From CAMBDS01 sp964355675 (GTDB lineage Bacteria; Electryoneota; AABM5-125-24; Hatepunaeales; Hatepunaeaceae): a stretch of 64,000 bases of DNA. The translations under genes and the position numbers were made by a program. Each line of letters starts with the position of its first letter. Position 1 is the stretch's first letter. The stretch spans positions 1 through 64,000 of the forward strand of contig CAYHEC010000013.1 of assembly GCA_964355675.1 (NCBI GenBank). The letters are read 5' to 3'. This document shows positions 1-7,639 of the stretch, piece after piece. The notes beneath the pieces were generated by a model, which was not told where the DNA came from, ran no database searches, and saw nothing but the letters and a program-made list of their open reading frames with translations.

Positions 1-53
1 TCCAAGAGAATCTTGTCCGAATTGGCGTACCAAGCGAATAAATCAACGAACTC
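1..53. repeat. Partial copy of a dispersed element
   Basis: These 53 bases recur at 52439-52491 with two mismatches. The second copy is the right arm of a short inverted-repeat element (52329-52492), so this is probably the end of another copy that begins outside the window. Seen directly by comparing the two stretches. Confidence 0.85.
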
Positions 54-110
54 AGGAGTGTCCGCGCTCCAGGATCGGGAATCGATACAAGTTAACACTC
101 TCTCAAAAGA

Positions 111-144
111 AACACCCTGTCCAAGTTTCTAAGGATAGGGTGTT
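111..144. terminator. Hairpin, possible terminator
   Basis: Arms 111-122 and 133-144 pair with one mismatch around a 10-base loop. There is no strong T-run. It lies beyond the 3' end of the minus-strand kinase gene and could also serve a gene entering from the left. Confidence 0.35.
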
Positions 145-284
145 CTTAACAAGTAGTGTGATTTGAATCTTAGATCAACAGAAGTCGGCTCTTTAGATGC
201 GGCCGCCAGTAATTAAATCAACTTCAAATCCAATAAAAGTGGAAACAATTCCTTAGTATCCACCGTGATGGATCAAGACCCCTG

Positions 285-2624
285 TCACGAGCTCCGTCTT
301 GATTCTCGATCAGCAGAATTTGACTTCTTCCGCTTCGTTTTCACTTTTTCGCCAGTTTCTGAATCCATGTGATAGTCATAATAGTATCCGCTGTAGTAAT
401 AGCCATACGGATTATAGTACTGATACATATAGTAATATCCATAACCGTAGCGAAGCGATGCATGATTTACGATTACGCCAAGTATTTCGACATTGGCGCG
501 AATTAGAAGATTAATCGAATGCTCAAGAATATTGATCTTGGTTCTTTCAGCTCGAACTACCAATATCATTCCCCCGCCAGTAAGCAAAGCAAGGTGACGA
601 GAGTCCATACAGGGAGTTATCGGCGGAGTATCGATCAGAACCAAATCGAACTTCTGCTCAACATCGACGAGAAATTCTTTTACAAGATGGGATGATAATA
701 GAGTAGCAGGATTTGACACATGCTTTCCGGCAGGCAGAAAAAACAAACCTTTGGTGGAACTCGAAACCAGGCATTCTTCAAAGGATTTTTCACCCTGAAG
801 AAAATCTGTAAATCCGGGTGTACGGGAGACCTCAAACAATTTATGTTGCGAAGCTCGACGTAAATCGGCGTCGATAAGCAATACTCTCAACCCACCGTGC
901 GCGAATGATACACCCAAGTTATAGGAAGTAAGAGATTTGCCATCGGAAGCGACTGGACTGGTGATGACGAAAGATTTCAGTCCGCGCTCTCGTCTTGTAA
1001 ATTCAATCGCGGTTTTAATCGAGTGATATGCTTCGGCTATGGGAGAGGATTCTGAATAAAAATTCAGTCGTTTGGCATCCGCACCGACCATCGTTGTCTT
1101 TTGACTCTTTCGACTGCTTGAATAGTGCTGAGTCCTGCTATTTGATTCAGAGTCAAGTACAGGAATAGATCCGTAAATGGGAAGATTGAAACGATTTTGC
1201 AGGTCTGCTTCTCCTTGCACCGTATTGTCAAATTTATCCACAACATAAGATAAGAATATCCCAAACAAAAAGGAGGCAAAGACAGCCATTAACGTCTTAA
1301 AACCTCGACGTTGCTCAACCGGCCCGTCTGGAATGCTGGGGTAATCGAGTACCTCTATTCCGCCTGTTTCAGATGCGAGTTGAATTCGTGTTTTTTCACG
1401 CATTTCAACCAATATGTCGATTGTTTTTTGGAGTACATTCTTGGTTCTGATCAGGTTAAAGTACTCTAATATATCTTTGGGCAGATCTGGGTTATTAGCA
1501 ATAAATATTTCGATGGCGTTTTGAAAGTAAACACATCGAATTTGTGCAGACTCATAGGCAATGAAATTTCCTTGAAGAACGGCTTCAATAGCTTTTACTG
1601 AAGCCCGTGGAGAATTGTCTTCAAAATTTTGTTGATCCTGACCGCTTACTAACTGGGCAAGCTGGCGCAAAATATCCTGCCTGTCTCGCTGGAGACTTGC
1701 AAACCTTATTGTATCCCTCTGGATCAGTGAATCGGCTGATAGACTTGTAAATTCGTTAAGCTCCTCATTTAATTCCTTCAAACGATTACTTTCGTCTGAA
1801 TCTCGACTGTTGGCGAGGTAGCTGGAAACCCGTTCATTCAACTGGGCGGTGTAGCTATCGATTTGAAGTTTAGCTAAATCTCTCTCGGTCTGAGCTACTG
1901 AGAGACTGGCTTGAAGTTTACGTAATTCGGCATCAACTCCTTGAGATAAATCACCATACCCCATATTTCTTTTATCAAAAAATGATTGCAGTTCGGCTTC
2001 ATTTTCTGCGAGGCTGTTATTGAGTGTTTCGATCTGTTTTTCGATGAATTTGGCCACCAAATTTGTCTCTTTACGACGCAAATCGACGGTGATGCTCTCG
2101 AACGACTCCACAGCTATATCGGCAAGAAACTTGGCAAATTCGGCTGATTTTGCTGACGCAATTATCACAAAAAAACCGCCAGCACGTGATTTCTTGGCAT
2201 AAGAGACACTCGCAATGACCAAGGCTTTGACCGAATCTGCCGATTCTTGAAGTTCAGGATGAACGATTAGAATACGTTGAGTAATCCTGTTTTTGTACGC
2301 ATTGCTCTCTAAAATTGAAATGAAATAATTCTCGTCACGACCCTTCGTTCCTTGACCCAATATTGGGTCCAATCCCATCGAAGAGCCGTAGGAAGCTTGA
2401 GGTGTCGAGACTATCGCTTGCGCTGTAAATACAGCTGGGCGATTAAACAAGTAAAATGTTGCTGGAATTGTAATTACGATCATCGATAACAACAATATCC
2501 AAGGACGTTTCAAAAATGAAAGCAACAACTCAGTCAATACTGAAGGCTGTTCAGCTCTGAATTGAGAAGACTCATTAGACCGAAGTAATTCCTCATTTTC
2601 GAGGTCGTTTCGTTCAAGGGGCAT
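285..2624 (-). CDS. Wzc-like polysaccharide co-polymerase with BY-kinase domain
   Basis: An inner-membrane protein that sets polysaccharide chain length and autophosphorylates on tyrosine. The N-terminal Wzz-type region has a transmembrane helix (WILLLSMIVITIPATFYLF), long periplasmic coiled coil and a second helix before the cytoplasmic kinase. The kinase shows a P-loop (SPVASDGKS), a Walker A'-like VLLIDADLRR and Walker B DLVLIDTPP. The C-terminal tail has about 16 tyrosines in 30 residues, the expected autophosphorylation cluster. A TTG start is possible at 2648, but ATG at 2624 has GGAAG just upstream and is preferred. The SLBB export protein lies upstream on the same strand, so the two probably form one exopolysaccharide export unit. 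The P-loop is a little unusual (ASDGKSLTS rather than GEGKSTTA). Family call is firm; the exported polymer is unknown. Confidence 0.9.
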   Translation of the reverse strand: MPLERNDLENEELLRSNESSQFRAEQPSVLTELLLSFLKRPWILLLSMIVITIPATFYLFNRPAVFTAQAIVSTPQASYGSSMGLDPILGQGTKGRDENYFISILESNAYKNRITQRILIVHPELQESADSVKALVIASVSYAKKSRAGGFFVIIASAKSAEFAKFLADIAVESFESITVDLRRKETNLVAKFIEKQIETLNNSLAENEAELQSFFDKRNMGYGDLSQGVDAELRKLQASLSVAQTERDLAKLQIDSYTAQLNERVSSYLANSRDSDESNRLKELNEELNEFTSLSADSLIQRDTIRFASLQRDRQDILRQLAQLVSGQDQQNFEDNSPRASVKAIEAVLQGNFIAYESAQIRCVYFQNAIEIFIANNPDLPKDILEYFNLIRTKNVLQKTIDILVEMREKTRIQLASETGGIEVLDYPSIPDGPVEQRRGFKTLMAVFASFLFGIFLSYVVDKFDNTVQGEADLQNRFNLPIYGSIPVLDSESNSRTQHYSSSRKSQKTTMVGADAKRLNFYSESSPIAEAYHSIKTAIEFTRRERGLKSFVITSPVASDGKSLTSYNLGVSFAHGGLRVLLIDADLRRASQHKLFEVSRTPGFTDFLQGEKSFEECLVSSSTKGLFFLPAGKHVSNPATLLSSHLVKEFLVDVEQKFDLVLIDTPPITPCMDSRHLALLTGGGMILVVRAERTKINILEHSINLLIRANVEILGVIVNHASLRYGYGYYYMYQYYNPYGYYYSGYYYDYHMDSETGEKVKTKRKKSNSADRESRRSS

Positions 2625-2940
2625 TACGCTTCCGGGATTAGTCTGCAAACGTCTCAGTAACTATCTGCAGGAGATGAGAGTATCAATTTAGGGAGTTTCC
2701 TTTGTTGGGAAACCGCGTGCCTTACATCTGTCGAAAATATTGGGAAAGATGCACCCTAATGTTCGGAATAATCCGATGGTTTGAGTGACCCTTTCCAAAA
2801 AATTATAATTGAAGTCAGTTGAAAAACGGTTCATGACCGGTCAATTCGGGCGAATTTCCAACTCTGTCCATAACTCAATTTAAGTTTAAGAAAACTTTAA
2901 CTGGCGCTAATCTAATTTGTATTATTGAGAGTAAATACTT

Positions 2941-2999
2941 GTAGTGACTCATATAGGGCGGGAATTCTTTGCCCGCCCTACATGAGTCAAAATCACTAC
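2941..2999. repeat. Intergenic imperfect palindrome
   Basis: A 59-base palindrome: GTAGTGA opens and TCACTAC closes it, with an inner TAGGGCGGG/CCCGCCCTA stem around AATTCTTTG. It sits between the export gene and the kinase gene in a 397-base spacer that otherwise holds no coding signal I can see. It is one of a family of GC-stem palindromes in this window. Confidence 0.8.
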
Positions 3000-3020
3000 T
3001 TGCCCAACAGCATTGTATTT

Positions 3021-3980
3021 CTAAAGTGCAGTACGAAGTACAACAAGTGAGGACGCGAGAACTGCTATATCTCTGATCCAGACAACCCACCAAGAAAAAT
3101 CTCTCCACACTTTTACGTTGGGTACGATTACGACATCACCCGGAAACATTAATGGCAGGCTCTCGGTACGTCCATCATCAATATAATCAAGCACATCATA
3201 CTGGTGACTTGAAGAAATCCTACCGTCGCGAGTCAGGATGCGAACTCTTCGAGTATCGGCGTTATCACCAAATCCGCCAGCTCGAAGAATTACATCGTAT
3301 AAGTTATCAGATTTATTGACATACACTTCGCCAGGTTTTTGAACTGCACCGTAAACTCGTACTGATGTGTTAGAATTCAATCGGGGTACTATAACCATAT
3401 CCCCGTCGGCAACATTGGGTGTGATAATGAGGGAATCGGCAAAAAAAAGACGAGTCAGATCTATCGAACGTTCTGTCTGATGACCATTCTCAGAGTGAAT
3501 AATTAGTATATCCGTCAGATTGGCTTCTTCGGTTACCCCGCCTGCCATCGCCAGAAGTTGCTGGAGATTGAGAGGGCTTGGTCCATCATACTTCCCAGGT
3601 CTTTCTACTGCGCCATAAATTTGAGTTCTTACAAGTTGTTTTTGCGAAATAACAACAAATACTTCTGGTTCGCTATCATACCTCATCAGCAATGGTAGCA
3701 AAAGACCCCGCACCTCTGAAGCGGTCAAGCCGTTCAAGGAGACTCCTGCGAGCAATGGGTATTCAATTGTACCGTCGGCGGCGACTAATACTTTTGAACT
3801 AAACTCAGCATGTCCCGGTACTGTGATCGATATTTCCTGCCCTGGTACTATACCCCCGGCCGCGTTGAGGCTGGCGGGTGTCAAAAACACGACCAAGCTC
3901 ACCACAACCACCATGGCGACCATTAACAGCATTTCTTGGTTGATCGAAGCTATTGACCGATTACGAATGGGAAAAGACAT
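3021..3980 (-). CDS. Polysaccharide export protein with SLBB domains (Wza-like)
   Basis: A 319-aa outer-envelope export component of the Wza/KpsD type. After a hydrophobic signal segment (about residues 17-40, ending SLNAAGG, without an obvious lipobox cysteine) comes the poly-export domain (GQEISITVPGHAEF...DGTIEYPLLAGVSLNG). Two SLBB domains follow, opening TQIYGAVERPGKYDG and SVRVYGAVQKPGEVYV. The end is a hydrophobic helix (WWVVWIRDIAVLASSLVVL), which may cross the outer membrane as in Wza. The BY-kinase/co-polymerase is next downstream on the same strand; such pairs couple polymer length control to export. Lack of a lipid-anchor cysteine differs from classical Wza. Confidence 0.9.
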   Translation of the reverse strand: MSFPIRNRSIASINQEMLLMVAMVVVVSLVVFLTPASLNAAGGIVPGQEISITVPGHAEFSSKVLVAADGTIEYPLLAGVSLNGLTASEVRGLLLPLLMRYDSEPEVFVVISQKQLVRTQIYGAVERPGKYDGPSPLNLQQLLAMAGGVTEEANLTDILIIHSENGHQTERSIDLTRLFFADSLIITPNVADGDMVIVPRLNSNTSVRVYGAVQKPGEVYVNKSDNLYDVILRAGGFGDNADTRRVRILTRDGRISSSHQYDVLDYIDDGRTESLPLMFPGDVVIVPNVKVWRDFSWWVVWIRDIAVLASSLVVLRTAL

Positions 3981-4399
3981 CTATCGCCTGAATTGGAATT
4001 AATTGCTCTTCCCAGATAGCTCTTGCCAAGGGAAGATATTTAGAATTAATTAAATTGAATAACTATTGTAAAAAATTGACCTCAATTGAATTTCGGAGGA
4101 TTAAACTTAGTACAATTAGCATTAAATTCTTAAAACATTCAGATATCAATATATACAAAATTGGATATACACAAAGCCCGTCGAAATTAATTCCGGCTTC
4201 GGCATTTATCTATCGAAAGTTCAGAACATTAATTATAAACATTATACGTTTCGTTGTCAAGTCTAATAATAGATAAAAATACTAAGTACCCAGTTCCAAT
4301 AAATTCAAACAAAATCGGCAAAATCTACGAATCTGAATTTACCAAGCGATATGAAGTTCAGTGTGCCGCAAGTCACATAGTCTTACACAAAAAAAGTAT
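3981..4399. other. AT-rich intergenic region
   Basis: A 419-base AT-rich spacer between the export gene and the carboxypeptidase gene, both on the minus strand. It should carry the promoter of the exopolysaccharide genes. A 73-codon open frame on the plus strand (4055-4276) has only biased AT-rich composition and no recognisable protein features. I see no clear hairpin or operator. Confidence 0.5.
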
Positions 4400-6766
4400 C
4401 TAACGAATTAAAACAATTTTTCGAGTTGAGATCATATCGTCGTTTTGAAACCTAACGAAGTAGATCCCGCTCACCAAGCCCTCGGCATCCCAGACAACCA
4501 TGTGCTCACCTGCGCGTAGGGCGGGAATCTTGCCCGTCAGCAAATCAGCGACCATTTTTCCCTGCAAATCGTACACCCCCAGCCGCGTAGGGGCCGGTTT
4601 ACCGAGCCCGAATGAAATCGTCACGGTCGAATTGAACGGATTGGGATAAGGAGGTTCAAGGTTAATGGTTGAAGGGTTAAGGGACGGCTCTTCCACCGAT
4701 GACACAAACCCTTCCACAAAGACCGCCACCTGATCGATCAGCCAGCCGTCTTCGCCGATGGCGTCGTCGGAGACTGTGCGGAAGCGGACGCTCAGGTTCC
4801 CGCGCTCGAGGCTGTCGAGTGAGACATAGAGGGTGTCCCAGTCGGGTTCCTCAGCGCCGTCGCCCGCAAGGGGGCGACGGTAGAGCCTGAGTTGGCTCCA
4901 TGCCATCGAGCTAATATGATCGGGGTTTGTCCACCACTCTACTTTCTGGTAGTCGTCATCGGGTTCGCAGTAGGGCAAGTGGATGATTCGCATCGTCGCT
5001 CGTGCGGTATCGATCCTGACGATATTGTTCAGTTCCAGCCACATATCGGCGTTGGTCGGATAATCTCCAACAGTGCTCTCAGTCAAACAAGAGCGACCGT
5101 CGAAGATGACGATGCCCCAGCCGATACCTTGGTGATTCCATTCGCGGACAGCGGAGAAGTTTTCGAGGTAGGAAATACTTGCTTGTGGAAGGTTGAAACC
5201 AAAAATCATTCCGTCGTCACGATCGATCGTGAAATTACCAGCATAAGGAATAGTTAGATCGGACATTATCAGAAAGCTGTACCCTCCTCCAGGTAAGTCT
5301 CTTCTCACAGGATTAGCTTCTCTCAAGAGCAAATCGGGAATTACGATTCCAAAGTTGTTGTCATAGATTGTCATCTTCGCCTCTTCCGCGTCTCCTTGGG
5401 CGTTCACAATTAACTCGAAGTCAACCGGATAGATGGCACGTCGGCGCATTCGCAGTTCGATAACCGATCTTTGTCCATCTGGGACTCCGCCAGCATCCTC
5501 AATTGTGTCATATCCAAACTTTGAGAATTTATTGTAGATCCTATCCGTTGGCAGTAGCCAGTCAAATCTCCCATTAATTGAATTTGTTTTCCTTTTCGTT
5601 AAAATCGGATTTGTACGGACGGGCTGGGTGCTACTGTACTCTACATCCACGTCTATCGGTTCTCCAGTCTCCGCATCAGTCGCAATAACCGTCAGCGTCC
5701 CGTACCCGTCCAGTCCTTCCAGCCCCAACGCCAGATCCATCAGATACCAAACCGCCGGGAGGTTATCGGCAATAACCATCCTCATCGAATCCTCGGCTGG
5801 CTGGATGTCGGCGGAAACCTCAGCCATGTACTGGATACAGCCTGTCTCGACGTAGAACCAGTCCTGAAGCTGACCCTTGCGTTGCATCGACTGGACGGGG
5901 CGAAAGCGCCCGTCGCGATCTCGCATTTTGGGGATCATCCCGGCGACGCGCTCGCCAAGGGCGTTGATCGCAAGTGCATCGGGCGGTCGTTTGATGATAT
6001 TGTTTTCGCGCCAGAACCATGGTGCGATGAATTGCTCGGTATTGTTGCCGGTGCGCGAGGAATGATAAACGATGGAATATAGAAAGGGGCGACTAAGGGC
6101 AAGGTCGCGTATGGCGCGGGATTCGGGCTCAGAGAAAGGAGCCGCCCCTCGATAGGCGTTATAGCGGAGGTTATCTTCTGGTCGGTAGAGCGTATCCCCC
6201 CGATCCCAATGGGTGCCGAAGTTGCGGTTGAGATCGACTCCAGATGTATCCCAGCCTTCGCCTTCCTGAATTCGGAGGACTCCATCGCCGACGTTGTCGC
6301 GCTTGTTCTTGCGGAAGGTAACGTCCAGACCAGAATGAACAACGTCCAGTCCCTCCGGATTGGCGGTCGGGATAATGTAGATTTCGAGACCTTCCAGCCG
6401 TTGCCGCATGGTGTTGTCGTCGATATTCTCTAACATCTGCTTCATGATCTCGATGACGAGCTCGACGCCGACGACCTCCTCAGCATGGACCTGGCCGATG
6501 AAAAGTAACGCCGCTTCCGGTTCGATCTGGTCGGGGTTGTCGGAGATTTTGGCACACCAGATCGGAAGGCTGTCGGTGGAGCTGAAGCCAATCGAGTCAA
6601 GTTTCATCCAGGCCGGGTATTGCCGGGCGTAATGCTGAAGTTCGGCGATGATCTCGGCATTGTTGTGGTAGGCATCGTCAAGAGGTTGGGCGGATAGACA
6701 GAATGGTATCAGGATCGACGTCAGGCACGCGATGGTGACGGAAAAAATCGGTTGATGCAAGCGCAT
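4400..6766 (-). CDS. Secreted M14 zinc carboxypeptidase with C-terminal sorting domain
   Basis: A 788-aa secreted metallopeptidase. The signal peptide ends at about residue 26 (ILIPFCLSAQP). The M14 fold shows zinc ligands H94 and E97 (GQVHAEEVVG) and H235 (SIVYHSSRTG), the substrate-binding DLNRNF at about 178-183, and the catalytic glutamate E316 (YMAEVSADIQ). A carboxypeptidase-regulatory-like beta domain and a jelly-roll-like region follow. The last 85 residues are a sorting/FlgD-like module (EPPYPNPFNSTVTISF...LVSGIYFVRFQNDD...KIVLIR). All catalytic residues are present, so it is probably active outside the cell or on its surface. It stands alone on the minus strand. Confidence 0.92.
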   Translation of the reverse strand: MRLHQPIFSVTIACLTSILIPFCLSAQPLDDAYHNNAEIIAELQHYARQYPAWMKLDSIGFSSTDSLPIWCAKISDNPDQIEPEAALLFIGQVHAEEVVGVELVIEIMKQMLENIDDNTMRQRLEGLEIYIIPTANPEGLDVVHSGLDVTFRKNKRDNVGDGVLRIQEGEGWDTSGVDLNRNFGTHWDRGDTLYRPEDNLRYNAYRGAAPFSEPESRAIRDLALSRPFLYSIVYHSSRTGNNTEQFIAPWFWRENNIIKRPPDALAINALGERVAGMIPKMRDRDGRFRPVQSMQRKGQLQDWFYVETGCIQYMAEVSADIQPAEDSMRMVIADNLPAVWYLMDLALGLEGLDGYGTLTVIATDAETGEPIDVDVEYSSTQPVRTNPILTKRKTNSINGRFDWLLPTDRIYNKFSKFGYDTIEDAGGVPDGQRSVIELRMRRRAIYPVDFELIVNAQGDAEEAKMTIYDNNFGIVIPDLLLREANPVRRDLPGGGYSFLIMSDLTIPYAGNFTIDRDDGMIFGFNLPQASISYLENFSAVREWNHQGIGWGIVIFDGRSCLTESTVGDYPTNADMWLELNNIVRIDTARATMRIIHLPYCEPDDDYQKVEWWTNPDHISSMAWSQLRLYRRPLAGDGAEEPDWDTLYVSLDSLERGNLSVRFRTVSDDAIGEDGWLIDQVAVFVEGFVSSVEEPSLNPSTINLEPPYPNPFNSTVTISFGLGKPAPTRLGVYDLQGKMVADLLTGKIPALRAGEHMVVWDAEGLVSGIYFVRFQNDDMISTRKIVLIR

Positions 6767-6821
6767 GAGGTGATCCCTTGATCTTTGTAACGGAGTAGGA
6801 AATATTAATCAGGTCAATTTA

Positions 6822-6926
6822 TAGAAGTACTCGGAGAGCGGCTTGAAAAAACCGCTCTTGCACGCGCCGGTTTGGAGTTTCATACCGATCAGAGCGGCTT
6901 TTCAAGCCGCTCTCCAAGTACTTCTA
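6822..6926. repeat. Long inverted repeat upstream of the copper operon
   Basis: Arms 6822-6849 and 6899-6926 are reverse complements over 28 bases with one mismatch. The loop repeats part of the stem theme (ACCGCTCTT and AGAGCGGCTT). It lies between the divergent carboxypeptidase and copper genes. The rest of the 366-base spacer is AT-rich and must hold both promoters. Confidence 0.85.
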
Positions 6927-7132
6927 CGTTTTGACTTAATCTAACAACATCGAATCAAAAAGTCAATATATTACAAATGATTTCACAAGTTATATCACCC
7001 GCTCAACAAAAATATTCTTGCGTTTATCACAATTCCCCCATTCACTCTTGACAGCGCATCTAATAAATGATATCTTTGCTTAGCCCCACCCCAGATGGGG
7101 TGGGATTTAATCCAATCACTCAAGGAAAGAAA

Positions 7133-7333
7133 ATGAAAATCAAAGTATCCGGAATGACCTGTCCCCATTGCGAAATGACGGTCAGAAAGGCGCTGTCCAA
7201 TGTGGAAGGCGTCACTCGCGTCGTAACGGTGGATCGTATTCTCAGCGAAGCCATCGTAGAAGGCAATCCCGAACTCTCCGCCCTTATCGACGCCGTGAAG
7301 AAGTCAGGATATCAAGCTGAGTTCGTACAGTGA
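7133..7333 (+). CDS. copZ: Heavy-metal-associated (HMA) copper chaperone
   Basis: A 66-aa ferredoxin-like HMA protein that carries Cu(I) in the cytosol. The metal site is GMTCPHC at residues 8-14. The ATG at 7133 has AAGGAAAG just upstream; the open frame runs 22 codons further 5' but that extension is not HMA-like. Its stop codon overlaps the GTG start of the next gene (7330-7333), so the two are translationally coupled. The neighbours are a CsoR-family repressor and a P1B ATPase, which makes this the copper donor to the pump. Confidence 0.92.
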   Translation: MKIKVSGMTCPHCEMTVRKALSNVEGVTRVVTVDRILSEAIVEGNPELSALIDAVKKSGYQAEFVQ

Positions 7334-7635
7334 ACCACTCAACCGAAGACCATTGCGCTAAGGGACTGAATCTCGATTCGGATATCAGAAAGGACGTTGG
7401 CCGCCGCTTGCTGTCAGTTAGAGGACATATCGAAGGAATTATCAGAATGCTGGAGGATGAATCCATTTACTGCGTCGATGTCCTGAAGCAGGTAAAAGCC
7501 GTGCAGGGAGCGCTGGACAAAGTTGGGAACCTCGTCTTCCTCAGCCATTTGAAAGATCATGTCGCGACTGCCGCCCAACGTGGAGACACCGACAAGATCG
7601 TAGCAGAGCTCAAGGAAGTCCTTAAATACAGGTGA
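7330..7635 (+). CDS. CsoR/RcnR-family metal-sensing repressor
   Basis: A 101-aa all-helical DUF156 repressor that releases DNA when it binds metal. It has the family core (RRLLSVRGHIEGIIRMLE) and metal-site residues C48, H73 and H77 (YCVDVLKQV ... HLKDHV). Copper-sensing CsoR has Cys-His-Cys; here the last position is His, and there is a histidine at residue 3. The H3-C-H-H set matches the RcnR nickel/cobalt fingerprint, although the gene lies between copZ and copA. The GTG start overlaps the copZ stop; copA starts four bases after its stop. It probably controls this operon; no operator could be proven by eye. Confidence 0.88.
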   Translation: MNHSTEDHCAKGLNLDSDIRKDVGRRLLSVRGHIEGIIRMLEDESIYCVDVLKQVKAVQGALDKVGNLVFLSHLKDHVATAAQRGDTDKIVAELKEVLKYR

Positions 7636-7639
7636 CGTC

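Noticed and set aside
4055..4276. 73-codon plus-strand frame upstream of the export gene
   Set aside because: AT-rich, Ile/Lys/Asn-biased, no ribosome-binding site, no recognisable feature; it fits a promoter region better.
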